DNA of 64,000 bases from Rhodanobacter sp. C01 (GCF_002001045.1 NZ_MUNR01000012.1:310001-374000); one strand, 5' to 3'. Positions 31,227 to 40,455 are shown, numbered from the stretch's first letter. Notes: generated from the letters alone by a model not told the origin. Translations and numbers: made by a program.

Positions 31227-32411
31227 TCACCCAGCAGGCACACGAACCCAACCTTCCATCAGCACGCGCGCACTTCGGCTCATGATCGCCTTGGTGACGG
31301 TCCAGATACCATCAACCAGCGCCGCCTCAGCGCCCACCCGCAACGTCCCTGACGGATGGCCAAAGCGCACCGCCTGGCGCTCGCCACCACCTGCCGCCAT
31401 GTTCACAAGCGTGCCTGGAATGGCTGCTGCGGTGCCGATGGCCACCGCCGCCGTACCCATCATGGCGTGATGCAGCTTGCCCATCGACATCGCGCGCACG
31501 AGCAGGTCGACGTCGCCCGCCGCCACTGGCTTGCCACTCGACGCGACGTAATCGGCCGGCCTGGCGACGAAGGCCACCTTCGGCGTGTGCTGGCGCGTGG
31601 CGATCTCCTCGAGCGAGCCGATCAGGCCCATGCGCAGCGCGCCGTGCGCGCGAATGGTCTCGAACATCGCCAACGCCTTGGCATCGCTGTTGATGGCGTC
31701 CTGCAGCTCCGTGCCGGTGTAGCCGATCGCGGAGGCCTCGACGAAAATCGTTGGAATACCGGCGTTGATCATGGTCGCCTTGAGCGTGCCGACACCCGGC
31801 ACTTCCAGGTCGTCGATGAGGTGGCCAGTAGGGAACATGGCCCCACCCGCGCCATCTTCCTCGGCGGCTGGCTCCATGAATTCCAGCTGCACTTCGGCCG
31901 CAGGGAAAGTCACGCCATCCAGCTCGAAATCACCGGTTTCCTGCACCGCGCCGTCGGTCATCGGCACATGGGCAATGATTGTCTTGCCTATGTTGGCCTG
32001 CCAGATGCGCACGATGGCGACGCCGTCGCGCTGTATGCGCGCGGGATCGACCAGGCCACCCGCAATGGCAAACGGGCCGACCGCCGCCGACAGGTTGCCG
32101 CAGTTGCCGCTCCAGTCGACGAAGGCCTGGTCGATCGCCACCTGGCCGAACAGGTAGTCCACGTCGTGGTCCGCACGACTGCTCCTGGACACGATCACCG
32201 TCTTGCTGGTGCTGGAGGTGGCGCCGCCCATGCCATCGATCTGCTTGCCGTAGGGGTCGGGGCTGCCGATCACGCGCAGCAGCAACGCATCGCGCGCGGC
32301 GCCCGGCACCTGCGCCGCCTCGGGCAGGTCCTCAAGGCGGAAGAACACGCCCTTGCTGGTGCCACCGCGCAGATAGGTGGCGGGAATGCGGATCTGGGGA
32401 GCATGCGCCAT
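31227..32411 (-). CDS. prpF: PrpF, 2-methylaconitate cis-trans isomerase
   Basis: A 394-residue protein of the PrpF/diaminopimelate-epimerase fold that isomerises the trans-2-methylaconitate made by AcnD so that it can be rehydrated. Visible features: the starting strand IPATYLRGGTSKGVFF, the DGMGGATSSTSKTVIV loop, the GNCGNLSAAVGPFAI catalytic region, and MGKLHHAMMGTAAVAIGTAAAIPG. The normal length and the position between acnD and prpD match the conserved order of the acnD-type methylcitrate operon. A 127-bp gap precedes prpD. Confidence 0.96.
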   Translation of the reverse strand: MAHAPQIRIPATYLRGGTSKGVFFRLEDLPEAAQVPGAARDALLLRVIGSPDPYGKQIDGMGGATSSTSKTVIVSRSSRADHDVDYLFGQVAIDQAFVDWSGNCGNLSAAVGPFAIAGGLVDPARIQRDGVAIVRIWQANIGKTIIAHVPMTDGAVQETGDFELDGVTFPAAEVQLEFMEPAAEEDGAGGAMFPTGHLIDDLEVPGVGTLKATMINAGIPTIFVEASAIGYTGTELQDAINSDAKALAMFETIRAHGALRMGLIGSLEEIATRQHTPKVAFVARPADYVASSGKPVAAGDVDLLVRAMSMGKLHHAMMGTAAVAIGTAAAIPGTLVNMAAGGGERQAVRFGHPSGTLRVGAEAALVDGIWTVTKAIMSRSARVLMEGWVRVPAG

Positions 32412-32489
32412 GTGTCTGTCGTCCTGTGGTTACGGGCTACGCCATGCAAGTGGAGTCACGAATGCAAGGTGATACTGCTCAGGAGTGTC

Positions 32490-32547
32490 GAATGACTCGT
32501 CATTCCAGCAAATGTCCCGTCATTCCTGCGAAAGCGGGAATGACGGG
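32490..32547. repeat. REP-like repeats, GTCATTCC family
   Basis: Two adjacent hairpins between acnD and prpF: a short one, GAATGAC-TC-GTCATTC (32490-32505), and a longer one with perfect arms CCCGTCATTCC (32516-32526) and GGAATGACGGG (32537-32547), extended by three more pairs around a GAAA tetraloop. The ends match the hairpin at 10546-10575. Confidence 0.75.
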
Positions 32548-32556
32548 CAGAAGCGA

Positions 32557-35151
32557 TCACGCCGCCTGCGTGGCCTCGAGGAAGTCCTGCGCGAAGCGCT
32601 GCAGCACACCACCCGCCTCGTAGATCAGCACTTCCTCGGCGGTATCGAGGCGGCAGATCACCGGCACCTCGACGCGTTCGCCATTCTTGCGATGGATGAC
32701 CAGCGTGAGATCCGCGCACGGCTTGCGCGCGCCGACCACGTCGAAGGTCTCGGTGCCGTCGATGCCCAGCATCTTGCGGTTGGTGCCGGGCTTGAACTCC
32801 AGCGGAAGCACGCCCATGCCGATCAGGTTGGTGCGGTGGATGCGCTCGAAGCCTTCCGCTGCGATCGCCTCCACGCCCGCCAGGCGCACGCCCTTCGCCG
32901 CCCAGTCGCGCGAGGAGCCCTGGCCATAGTCGGCACCGGCGATCACGATCAATGACTGCTTGCGGTCCATGTAGGTCTCGATCGCTTCCCACATGCGCAT
33001 GACCTTGCCTTCCGGCTCCACGCGGGCCAGCGAACCCTTCTTCACTACACCGTCGACCACCGCCATCTCGTTGAGCAAGGTGGGATTGGCGAAGGTGGCA
33101 CGCTGCGCGGTGAGGTGGTCACCGCGATGTGTCGCGTACGAGTTGAAGTCCTCTTCCGGCAGGCCCATCTTGGCGAGGTACTCGCCCGCCGCACTATCGA
33201 GCATGATCGCGTTCGACGGCGACAGATGATCGGTGGTGATGTTGTCGCCGAGCACCGCCAATGGACGCATACCCTTGAGCGCGCGCTCACCCGCGAGGGC
33301 GCCCTCCCAATACGGCGGACGGCGAATGTAGGTGCTCTGCAAGCGCCAGTCGTACAGCGGCGCGGCGCTCGTGCCGGCGTGGCCGGAGCGCGCGAACATC
33401 GGATCGTAGACCTTGCGGAACTGCTCGGGCTTCACGCTGGAGGCCACGATCGCGTCGATCTCTTCGTCGGTGGGCCAGATGTCCTTGAGCGTCACCGGTT
33501 GGCGGTTCGCATCAAGGCCAAGCACATCCTTCTCGATATCGAAGCGAATGGTACCTGCGATGGCGTACGCCACCACCAGCGGCGGCGAAGCCAGGAAGGC
33601 CTGCTTGGCATACGGATGGATGCGACCGTCGAAGTTGCGGTTGCCGGACAGCACGGCGGTGGCGTACAAGTCGCGATCGATGATCTCCTGCTGGACCGCC
33701 GGATCGAGCGCGCCGGACATGCCGTTGCAGGTGGTGCACGCGAACGCGACGATGCCGAAGCCGAGCTGTTCCAGCTCGGACAACAGGTTCGCCTCTTTCA
33801 GGTACATCTCCACAGCCTTGGAGCCAGGGGCGAGCGAGCTCTTTACCCACGGCTTGCGGGTAAGGCCGCGCGCGTTCGCGTTGCGCGCCAGCAGGGCCGC
33901 CGCGATCACGTTGCGCGGATTGCTGGTATTGGTGCAGCTGGTGATGGCGGCGATGATCACCGCGCCATCGGGCATCTGGCCCGGCTGTTCCGTCCACTCA
34001 CCGGCGATGCCGCGCGCAGCGAGATCCGACGTGGGCAGGCGCTTGTGCGGGTTGGACGGGCCAGCCATGTTGCGCACCACCGAAGACAGATCGAACGTCA
34101 GCGTGCGCTCGTACTGAGCATGCGCCAACGTGTCGGCCCACAGGCCGGCGGCCTTGGCGTAAGTCTCCACCAGCTTGACCTGCTCGTCGCTGCGACCGGT
34201 GAGGCGCAGGTAGTCGATGGTCTGGTCGTCGATGAAGAACATCGAGGCGGTGGCACCGTATTCGGGCGCCATGTTGGAGATGGTGGCGCGATCGCCCAGC
34301 GTCAGGCTGGCCGCGCCTTCGCCGCGGAATTCCAGGTACGCACCGACCACCTTCTGCTTGCGCAGGAACTCGGTGAGCTCGAGCACGATGTCGGTGGCGG
34401 TGATGCCGGGCTGGCGCTTGCCGGTGAGCTCGACGCCCACGATGTCGGGCAGGCGCATCCACGAGGCACGGCCGAGCATCACGCTCTCTGCCTCCAGGCC
34501 GCCTACGCCGATGGCGATGACACCGAGCGCATCCACGTGCGGCGTATGGCTGTCGGTGCCCACGCAGGTATCGGGATAGGCCACACCGTCTTGAACCTGG
34601 ATAACCGGCGACATCTTCTCCAGATTGATCTGGTGCATGATGCCGTTGCCCGGCGGGATCACGTCGACGTTCTCGAACGCCTTCTTGGTCCAGTTGATGA
34701 AGTGGAAGCGGTCCTCGTTGCGGCGATCCTCGATCGCGCGGTTCTTCGCAAATGCATTCGGGTCGAAGCCGCCGCACTCCACTGCCAGCGAGTGGTCGAC
34801 GATCAACTGCACCGGCACCACCGGGTTCACCTTGGCCGGGTCCCCGCCGCGCTCGGCAATCGCGTCGCGCAGGCCGGCCAGGTCCACCAGCGCCGTCTGG
34901 CCGAGGATGTCATGGCATACGACGCGCGCCGGAAACCACGGGAAATCGCGCTCGCGCTTGCGCTCGATGAGCTGCTTGAGCGACTCGGTGAGGATCGCCG
35001 GATCGCAACGGCGCACCAGGTTCTCGGCGAGCACGCGAGAGGTGTACGGCAGCGCGTCATAGGCGCCCTGCTGGATCGCCTCCACGGCAGCACGTGCATC
35101 GAAATAATCCAGCGACGTGCCGGGTAAGGATTGGCGGTAGACGGTATTCAT
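32557..35151 (-). CDS. acnD: AcnD, Fe/S-dependent 2-methylcitrate dehydratase
   Basis: An 864-residue aconitase-family [4Fe-4S] enzyme dehydrating 2-methylcitrate; it needs PrpF. The cluster cysteines are visible in ITSCTNTSNPRN and FACTTCNGMSG (CxxC), and the substrate loop in GAGSSRDWAAKG-type form (ADYGQGSSRDWAAKGV). Four-domain length is normal for AcnD/AcnA. The start at 35151 gives MNTVYRQSLPGTSLDYFD, the usual AcnD beginning; 34 upstream codons are leader. In relatives prpC normally lies directly upstream, but here prpC is 6.7 kb away, so acnD must have its own promoter in 35152-35516. Confidence 0.96.
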   Translation of the reverse strand: MNTVYRQSLPGTSLDYFDARAAVEAIQQGAYDALPYTSRVLAENLVRRCDPAILTESLKQLIERKRERDFPWFPARVVCHDILGQTALVDLAGLRDAIAERGGDPAKVNPVVPVQLIVDHSLAVECGGFDPNAFAKNRAIEDRRNEDRFHFINWTKKAFENVDVIPPGNGIMHQINLEKMSPVIQVQDGVAYPDTCVGTDSHTPHVDALGVIAIGVGGLEAESVMLGRASWMRLPDIVGVELTGKRQPGITATDIVLELTEFLRKQKVVGAYLEFRGEGAASLTLGDRATISNMAPEYGATASMFFIDDQTIDYLRLTGRSDEQVKLVETYAKAAGLWADTLAHAQYERTLTFDLSSVVRNMAGPSNPHKRLPTSDLAARGIAGEWTEQPGQMPDGAVIIAAITSCTNTSNPRNVIAAALLARNANARGLTRKPWVKSSLAPGSKAVEMYLKEANLLSELEQLGFGIVAFACTTCNGMSGALDPAVQQEIIDRDLYATAVLSGNRNFDGRIHPYAKQAFLASPPLVVAYAIAGTIRFDIEKDVLGLDANRQPVTLKDIWPTDEEIDAIVASSVKPEQFRKVYDPMFARSGHAGTSAAPLYDWRLQSTYIRRPPYWEGALAGERALKGMRPLAVLGDNITTDHLSPSNAIMLDSAAGEYLAKMGLPEEDFNSYATHRGDHLTAQRATFANPTLLNEMAVVDGVVKKGSLARVEPEGKVMRMWEAIETYMDRKQSLIVIAGADYGQGSSRDWAAKGVRLAGVEAIAAEGFERIHRTNLIGMGVLPLEFKPGTNRKMLGIDGTETFDVVGARKPCADLTLVIHRKNGERVEVPVICRLDTAEEVLIYEAGGVLQRFAQDFLEATQAA

Positions 35152-35516
35152 GGATATCCAGAACCTTAGAGATAAACGCCTGGCTGACCGCAAGCCGACA
35201 CTCGGCGCGCGCGCCGCTGTTCGATCGGCACGTGCGACAGTCTCCTGGCGCACTATCTAGCTCGCCATTGTAACGCACCCTCCTTGGTGTGACCCAGCCA
35301 CAGCCTGCATTCGTGCTCCAATCCAAGGGCCGCAATTCGCGCCTCTTCGTGTTTCCATCGGGCGCGCTCATCAAAAGCTTGCCCAGGCCGTACGGCAGAA
35401 AACGACAGCGTTACGTGTTCCCGATACCTTGTAGCGAGAGAAGGCATTTCCTTGAGGGGCTTGGTCTGGCTTGACTGGCATGCATGGCGGCATCGAAAAT
35501 GCGCAAATACTGATCC
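35152..35516. other. divergent intergenic region, acnD / TerC riboswitch
   Basis: 365 bp between the acnD start and the manganese riboswitch. It should hold the acnD promoter (minus strand) and that of the terC transcript (plus strand). A GGCGCGCGCGCC palindrome lies near 35206. No gene was found. Clear sigma-70 boxes were not identified with confidence. Confidence 0.45.
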
Positions 35517-35628
35517 CAAAAGGGAGTAGTTCCCGACGCAGGCTCACCTGCGTCGGTGTGGTGATCGTCAACACGGGCGATGCTTCGCTCCGGTCACCTC
35601 GGCAGTCATGCTGCGAACGAGACTTTTG
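35517..35628 (+). promoter_or_regulatory. yybP-ykoY manganese riboswitch
   Basis: The diagnostic elements appear in order: CAAAAGGGAGTAG at the 5' end (P1 strand plus the conserved GGGAGUAG loop), a 10-bp hairpin at 35533-35556, the GTCAACACGGGC region, and the second conserved loop GCTGCGAACGAGACTTTTG. P1 closes by pairing CAAAAG (35517-35522) with CTTTTG (35623-35628). It lies about 50 bases before a TerC-family gene, the usual target of this class, which senses Mn2+ and turns on export. Confidence 0.88.
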
Positions 35629-35678
35629 TGGTGGACACGGGCCGCGCGCGCCTGTGGCCGCTGCATGGTCTGCCGCGC

Positions 35679-36377
35679 ATGGACTCCCGCATGGATATCT
35701 TCACCACCGATTTTCTCTCAGGTCTGCTGGCCATCATCCTGCTCGACCTGGTACTGGCTGGCGACAACGCCATCGTCATCGCCATGGCAGCCAGCCGCCT
35801 GCCCGTGGCACTGCAGAAGAAAGCTGTGTTCTGGGGCACGCTTGGGGCCATTGCGATCCGATTTGCGCTGACCGCGGTCGTCGTGTATCTGCTCAAACTG
35901 CCAGGATTGATGCTGATCGGCGGCCTTCTGTTGCTGCCGATCGCGTGGAAACTGTTATGCCATGATGACGGCGATGATCCTTCCATCAGCGCCCGCGACA
36001 CCTTCTGGAGTGCATTGCGCACGATCATCGTCGCTGACGCCCTGATGGGCATGGACAACGTGCTGGCAATCGCGGGGGCATCGAGTGGCCACCTCGGACT
36101 GGTCATTCTGGGCCTGCTGGTCAGCATCCCGTTGGTGGTCTGGGGCTCCACGCTGATCCTGAAGCTGATTGGCCGCTTTCCGATCATCATGTACGTCGGC
36201 GCCGGCGCGATTGCGTTCACTGCCGGCCGGATGATCACCCACGATCCATGGCTGGGCAGCTGGCTCAACATGTCGGATTGGTTGAAATACGGTGTGGACA
36301 TCGTACTGGTGATCGGCATTTGCGGCGGCGGCTGGTTGATGCAGCGACACAGGCGATCGAGACCAGCAGGCCACTGA
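35679..36377 (+). CDS. TerC-family membrane transporter (YjbE-type)
   Basis: About 232 residues with seven predicted membrane helices. The TerC signature with buried acidic residues is clear in LLDLVLAGDNAIVIAMAAS and again as ADALMGMDNVLAIAGASSG, the two metal-site halves. TerC proteins act in metal (Mn2+) export, including loading of secreted enzymes. The manganese riboswitch just upstream makes Mn2+ efflux the most likely role. The start is 35679 or 35691; neither has a strong ribosome-binding site, as expected if the riboswitch controls access. The frame extending upstream to 35580 is inside the riboswitch. Confidence 0.88.
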   Translation: MDSRMDIFTTDFLSGLLAIILLDLVLAGDNAIVIAMAASRLPVALQKKAVFWGTLGAIAIRFALTAVVVYLLKLPGLMLIGGLLLLPIAWKLLCHDDGDDPSISARDTFWSALRTIIVADALMGMDNVLAIAGASSGHLGLVILGLLVSIPLVVWGSTLILKLIGRFPIIMYVGAGAIAFTAGRMITHDPWLGSWLNMSDWLKYGVDIVLVIGICGGGWLMQRHRRSRPAGH

Positions 36378-36464
36378 CGCCCTGCTCCGCTCGGATGGTC
36401 ATTCCGCTTGAGTCGTGGCAAACCAACGCGCAACACTGGCTACCCTACCCGCACGGAATCACCC

Positions 36465-37076
36465 ATGAAGCTTTACTACATGCCTGGCGTCTGTTCGTTG
36501 GCGGACCACATCGTGCTGGAGTGGATCGGTCAGCCCTACCAGATCGAGGAAGTGCCGCGCGCCGGGTTGCGTTCGCCGGAATACCTGAAGCTCAGTCCCG
36601 ATGGAGTGGTACCAGTGCTGGTCGATGACGACGGCTGGGTGCTGACGGAGAACATCGCCATCCTCAACTACCTCGCCGATCGTTTCCCGGCAGCACACCT
36701 GGGCGGCGATGGCACGCCACGCGGCCGCGCCGAGGTCAATCGCTGGCTGGGTTTCCTCAACTCCGACGTGCATCCGGCTTTCAAGCCATTGTTCCGACCC
36801 GAGCGTTTCATTGCCGACGTGTCCAGTCATGCCGAGCTGCAGGACACGGCACGGGCGAAGCTGCGCAGCTATTTCGAGCGACTGGATTCGCAACTGGCCA
36901 ACCGCAACTGGCTCGCCGGCACACGTTCGATCGCTGATCCCTACCTGTTCGTGGTGCAACGCTGGGCCAAGGCGAAAGCGGTCGACCTGGGCGGTTTCGA
37001 TCACCTGGAACGCTTTGTTCACCGCATGCATGCCGACCCCGGCGTCAAGGCGGCAATGTGCGCCGAAGGCATCTGA
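36465..37076 (+). CDS. beta-class glutathione S-transferase
   Basis: A 203-residue cytosolic enzyme resembling E. coli GstA, conjugating glutathione to electrophiles or protecting from peroxides. It begins MKLYYMPGVCSLADHIVLEW, with the catalytic/mixed-disulfide Cys10 of the beta class. The thioredoxin-like N-domain ends near residue 80 (LTENIAILNYLADRFP, containing the conserved cis-Pro region earlier as DGVVPVL). The C-terminal helical domain has the N-capping motif SIADPYLFVVQRW. The start at 36465 fits GstA homologues. It is 87 bp after the TerC gene and could share its transcript. Confidence 0.9.
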   Translation: MKLYYMPGVCSLADHIVLEWIGQPYQIEEVPRAGLRSPEYLKLSPDGVVPVLVDDDGWVLTENIAILNYLADRFPAAHLGGDGTPRGRAEVNRWLGFLNSDVHPAFKPLFRPERFIADVSSHAELQDTARAKLRSYFERLDSQLANRNWLAGTRSIADPYLFVVQRWAKAKAVDLGGFDHLERFVHRMHADPGVKAAMCAEGI

Positions 37077-37129
37077 GTCACAACCCCCGGCTCTGCAGTC
37101 CCGGCGATAGCACCCGATCCCCGCTTCAC

Positions 37130-37161
37130 GAAGGCCAGCCCTGTTGTATCAAGCCGGCCTT
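37130..37161. terminator. terminator-like hairpin between convergent genes
   Basis: Arms GAAGGCC and GGCCTTC plus an inner GC pair across one mismatch, with a loop of about 13 bases. It lies between the plus-strand transferase and the minus-strand FapF-like gene. No strong T-run. Confidence 0.5.
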
Positions 37162-37171
37162 CAGAACATCC

Positions 37172-38560
37172 CTAGTACATCGTCGGCAGCCGCACCGTCA
37201 TGTTGACATCCGGTGTATCGCGGGTGGCGCCGACGCCCAGTGTGAAATTCAGGGTGCGCTTGTCACTGAGTCGGTACGCACCACCGATCAGGAACGTGCC
37301 AAGTACCGTCTTGGTCGAGCCGGGCACGGTCTGGTTGTTCTGCTTGGTGATGCCGACGAAACTCTGGTCATAGCCGAAACTGATCGATGCCTTGTCGTTC
37401 AGCGCCAGCCCCACGCCGATGCTCGCATCGAACACATCACCGACCGTAACCTTGCCAAGGTATTCCTTGCCGGCCAGCAGCACGTTTCGGCTGACCCCAT
37501 AGCGCGGGAAGTTGTGCAGGTAGCTCACGTTGCCGAAAATCACCACCGGATCGGACGGGAGCAACCAGGTGAGACCGGGCTGCAGTGAATAGAACCCGGA
37601 ACCCGTGGGTTGTTGCAGCGGCAAGCCGGTACCCGTCGCATTCTGCACGCAGCGCGTCACGCAATCGGTGACGACTTCGAACGGGTCCTCGCCAGTGCGT
37701 GACTTGAAGCGCAGCCAACCCACGTAATAGGTACTGTCAGCGCCACCGTCATTGAACTGGTAACGCGCCGTTGCCTCGATATCGCCGATGCCGTGGCCGC
37801 TGGTCGTGAATACATTGTCCTCGGCGCTGCCGGTGAATATCTCGCGGCTGGTCGTCTCGGTGCCTGCATAGACATAAGGCACGCGAACCTCCAATTCCAG
37901 CCGGTTCGTCAATCCGTAGCGCGTGGTCAACGTGGCAGTCTGCGTGGTCGTCCTGACCTGGCGGGCATCGATCAACCCGATCAGGATCGCCGGGATGACG
38001 GTATAGCCGATGAGGTCGACACGATCGACCGATGAATAGCTGAACTGGTAGGACGGTTCCAGCACGAACTTGCCCTTGGGCGTCAGCACGCCAGGCTGAT
38101 CGGAGATCGGTGCAACTGCCGGCGGCCGATCGTCCTGCGCCGGAGCCTGGCCGACGGGTTTGACATCCGCCTGCCCGTCGCTGGCCACGGTGTCTGCAGC
38201 AGGCATCGGCAATGCCGATGCTCCGGGGCCCGCCGCATTGATATTGCCTGCGCGTTGGCGATCGAGCACATCCATCCCGACTGCGTGACGCAGGGCCCGG
38301 TAGTCGGCTTCCTGGGCAACCAATTTGCGCTTCATCGCATCAAGCTGCGCGGTATAGGCCTCGATCTGGCTGCGCATCGCATCGAGCTGTTCGCCCTGCT
38401 CGGTCAGTTTCTTGCTGACATCCGTGGGTGTCTGGCTGGAGGAGCCCGCAGGTGTCGGGGTCTGCGGCGCTGCGGCTTCCTGACCGTTCGCCACGCCACC
38501 CAGCAGAACCAGGCCCGCACAGCCGACCGAACACATGCGTCGCCACGATTTCGGTTCCAT
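37172..38560 (-). CDS. FapF-like coiled-coil / beta-barrel outer-membrane protein
   Basis: A 462-residue exported protein, last gene of the C39-peptidase operon. Signal peptide to about residue 27 (GLVLLGGVANGQ). Next come a Pro/Ser/Thr-rich stretch and a heptad-patterned helix (about 45-90: VSKKLTEQGEQLDAMRSQIE and further), then a Pro/Ala linker and, from about 150, amphipathic strands such as KFVLEPSYQFSYSS ending in an aromatic Tyr as outer-membrane barrels do. A coiled coil before a barrel is the plan of FapF, the amyloid secretion channel of Pseudomonas, and the neighbouring C39 peptidase matches FapD. The homology is inferred from architecture and context. The start ATG at 38560 has GAGGA six bases upstream. 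Confidence 0.68.
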   Translation of the reverse strand: MEPKSWRRMCSVGCAGLVLLGGVANGQEAAAPQTPTPAGSSSQTPTDVSKKLTEQGEQLDAMRSQIEAYTAQLDAMKRKLVAQEADYRALRHAVGMDVLDRQRAGNINAAGPGASALPMPAADTVASDGQADVKPVGQAPAQDDRPPAVAPISDQPGVLTPKGKFVLEPSYQFSYSSVDRVDLIGYTVIPAILIGLIDARQVRTTTQTATLTTRYGLTNRLELEVRVPYVYAGTETTSREIFTGSAEDNVFTTSGHGIGDIEATARYQFNDGGADSTYYVGWLRFKSRTGEDPFEVVTDCVTRCVQNATGTGLPLQQPTGSGFYSLQPGLTWLLPSDPVVIFGNVSYLHNFPRYGVSRNVLLAGKEYLGKVTVGDVFDASIGVGLALNDKASISFGYDQSFVGITKQNNQTVPGSTKTVLGTFLIGGAYRLSDKRTLNFTLGVGATRDTPDVNMTVRLPTMY

Positions 38561-38651
38561 CACATATCCTCGCGAGTCGGGTACCGATCAGGTGGAAGGA
38601 ATTGCGTGACTACGGCAAGAGCACGGGTCTGCGCTTGTATCGCAGCAACAT

Positions 38652-39239
38652 TCAGTGCCCCAGTGAATTGATCAATGCCGACTGCAAGGTGCTCTGCAGG
38701 TTGAGGCTCTTGAACAGGTTGAGCGTGTTGACCGTGGTATTGAGCGTCGTCAGGGTCTGGATGTTCTGGTTGTTCAGACTGTTCTGAATCACCGTACCGG
38801 CCGTTGCCTGAGCCAGCGAAGAGGGATCGACGGTGTTGCCCGGACCGTTCTGGACCACGCTGATGGTGCTGGTCACGGCCGCAAGGGCGCCAGCCTGTTC
38901 CGCGCTCATCTGCCCGATGTTGGGGATGTACAAGCTGGTGCTGGTGACCAGGTTGCCGTTGACATAGACAGCACGTTCGATACCGAACGAGACCAGCAGA
39001 CCGGTACCTGTATCGAAGCCGCCGCGCACGGCATCCAGATGGAGATCGCTGACCGCTGTGCCCCATCCTGCAGCTTCCGTCGCGCCTTTCTGCGCGATGA
39101 CTGCGGCATGGACCGGAGGTGTCCCGGCAAAGGCATCATCCGCCCATATACACACCACACTGGTCAAGGCACAAAGCCCGATGAAAGCGGACCAGGCCTT
39201 GTTGCAGATCGAGGATCTCATTGCAATCGTCCTGCTCAT
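38652..39239 (-). CDS. exported protein in the amyloid-like operon (FapE-like role?)
   Basis: A 195-residue secreted protein. The signal peptide is hydrophobic (AFIGLCALTSVVCIW) with cleavage near ADDAFAG. A short beta-rich domain follows (LHLDAVRGGFDTGTGLLVSFG; VYVNGNLVTSTSLYIPNI), then an Asn/Gln/Thr/Leu-rich repetitive C-terminus (VIQNSLNNQNIQTLTTLNTT and SLNLQSTLQSALINSLGH). Such Asn/Gln-rich C-terminal repeats occur in functional-amyloid subunits and chaperones. Its start overlaps the peptidase stop by four bases (ATGA), so translation is coupled; an alternative Met at 39221 has a better ribosome-binding site. No named family is recognised; a minor subunit or chaperone is inferred. Confidence 0.7.
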   Translation of the reverse strand: MSRTIAMRSSICNKAWSAFIGLCALTSVVCIWADDAFAGTPPVHAAVIAQKGATEAAGWGTAVSDLHLDAVRGGFDTGTGLLVSFGIERAVYVNGNLVTSTSLYIPNIGQMSAEQAGALAAVTSTISVVQNGPGNTVDPSSLAQATAGTVIQNSLNNQNIQTLTTLNTTVNTLNLFKSLNLQSTLQSALINSLGH

Positions 39240-39934
39240 AGGTTGAGATCGTCAGGGCCATCCTTGGGCAAGGTGAGTGTGCTCAACCCGGACCGATCGA
39301 TGCCCAGACCCAGCGGCGCAATCGGCGCGACATGCCAGTCGGCCGGATTGTTGAAAACGGCCAGCGATCGCCGGTTGTGGATCACGAATACGAGATGGTT
39401 TTTCCACAAGGCGTCGAACTGCGAAATGGGCATCGTGCGCGTGCCACGGGCGGGATCACCGATCAGGACGCGCTTGTCGCGCAGTCCCTTGATCACCACA
39501 AAATGGTGGTAGCCCTTTTCGTCGATCAGCACGATGGCTGGCAGGTGTTCTTGCTGAAGTTTCTCCAGCGGTACCTCGAAGCCGTCCGCCTCGAAGCCGT
39601 TGGCCTGCAGGTATTCCTTGATATCGAGCAGCGAGAAGCCTTCCTTGCTGATCTTCTGCCGATTGCCGTGCGCATACATCTGCTCGAACGCTGTCTGTTC
39701 GTTTACCGGATAACCGTACTGGTAGGTCAGCAGTGTGGCCACCGCAGCCGAGCCGCAGCTGAAATCGTATTTCTGCCGGATCGTGCTCTTGAAGCGTGCT
39801 TCCTTCAGGCTCGTGATGTGGAAGCCGTAGCTGTTGCCCTGTATGCCGGGTATCGCCACGGTTGCCGCCATCAGTGAGCCGACCGGCAACAGCGCGGTGA
39901 ATACAGCCGTCAGGAGCAACACGCCATGTTTCAT
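39236..39934 (-). CDS. C39-type cysteine peptidase (FapD-like)
   Basis: A 232-residue exported protease. Signal peptide 1-23 (LLLTAVFTALLPVGSLMA). The C39 bacteriocin-peptidase-like core has the oxyanion Gln and catalytic Cys in RQKYDFSCGSAAVATLLTY, the catalytic His in GYHHFVVIKG and Asp in VLIGDPARG. There is no ABC transporter fused or nearby, unlike bacteriocin exporters, but as in FapD of the Fap amyloid system, which is a free C39 peptidase needed for secretion. Translationally coupled on both sides by four-base ATGA overlaps. It may trim one of the secreted neighbours. Confidence 0.82.
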   Translation of the reverse strand: MKHGVLLLTAVFTALLPVGSLMAATVAIPGIQGNSYGFHITSLKEARFKSTIRQKYDFSCGSAAVATLLTYQYGYPVNEQTAFEQMYAHGNRQKISKEGFSLLDIKEYLQANGFEADGFEVPLEKLQQEHLPAIVLIDEKGYHHFVVIKGLRDKRVLIGDPARGTRTMPISQFDALWKNHLVFVIHNRRSLAVFNNPADWHVAPIAPLGLGIDRSGLSTLTLPKDGPDDLNL

Positions 39935-40356
39935 GGCTGGAACTGCACGTTGACAATGGTGGCGTTCTGGATCAGCACGTTGTTGCCGGTGTTCTGGATC
40001 ACCATCGGCAAGCCGGCCGCACCACTGAAGGAATTACCACTGATCGCATTGGCGCCCGTCACCACATGATCGGCACTGTTGTTGCTCACCGTGCCATTGA
40101 GCGTCATTTTTTCTGAAACCTGGGTACCACCGCTGAGCGTTGCCAGCGTTGTGGAATCCACGCTCGGCCCGAGCCCGTCCACATCACGTGACGTTGCAGC
40201 AACCGCTTTCGCGTGCTGCCCGGATGCTGGCGATATCGCCATGGTCGATGCCGGCGCGGACGGAGATGCTGAGGCAGATGGCGGAGCCGCCGCTGCATTC
40301 CACGCGGACACTCCCAGCAGCATGGCAATGAAAAATACAGGTCTGACAGTTCGCAT
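39931..40356 (-). CDS. small exported protein with amyloid-like C-terminal motif
   Basis: A 141-residue secreted protein. Signal peptide (FFIAMLLGVSAWNAAAA), then an Ala/Ser/Pro-rich stretch, then a short beta-rich domain (MTLNGTVSNNSADHVVTGANAISGN) and a C-terminus VIQNTGNNVLIQNATIVNVQ. That end matches the C-terminus of the upstream Gly-rich protein (QNSGIGSLIQQSVNVQ), a shared signature QN(S/T)Gxx(S/V)LIQxx(x)VNVQ. The start at 40356 has GGGAGA upstream; the longer frame does not. Its stop overlaps the peptidase start by four bases. No named family; likely minor subunit or nucleator. Confidence 0.7.
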   Translation of the reverse strand: MRTVRPVFFIAMLLGVSAWNAAAAPPSASASPSAPASTMAISPASGQHAKAVAATSRDVDGLGPSVDSTTLATLSGGTQVSEKMTLNGTVSNNSADHVVTGANAISGNSFSGAAGLPMVIQNTGNNVLIQNATIVNVQFQP

Positions 40357-40455
40357 GGTTGTATCTCCCGCGACAGCCATGAAAGTCGCAGCCTAAAGAC
40401 ACGCCACACCTGTCGAGCAGGTACCGGCAAGCAAAGGGCGCACGGCGATCAAAAG

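Noticed and set aside
33115-35127. 670-codon plus-strand open frame
   Set aside because: Complete shadow of acnD on the other strand; composition is His/Arg/Gly-biased with no domain.
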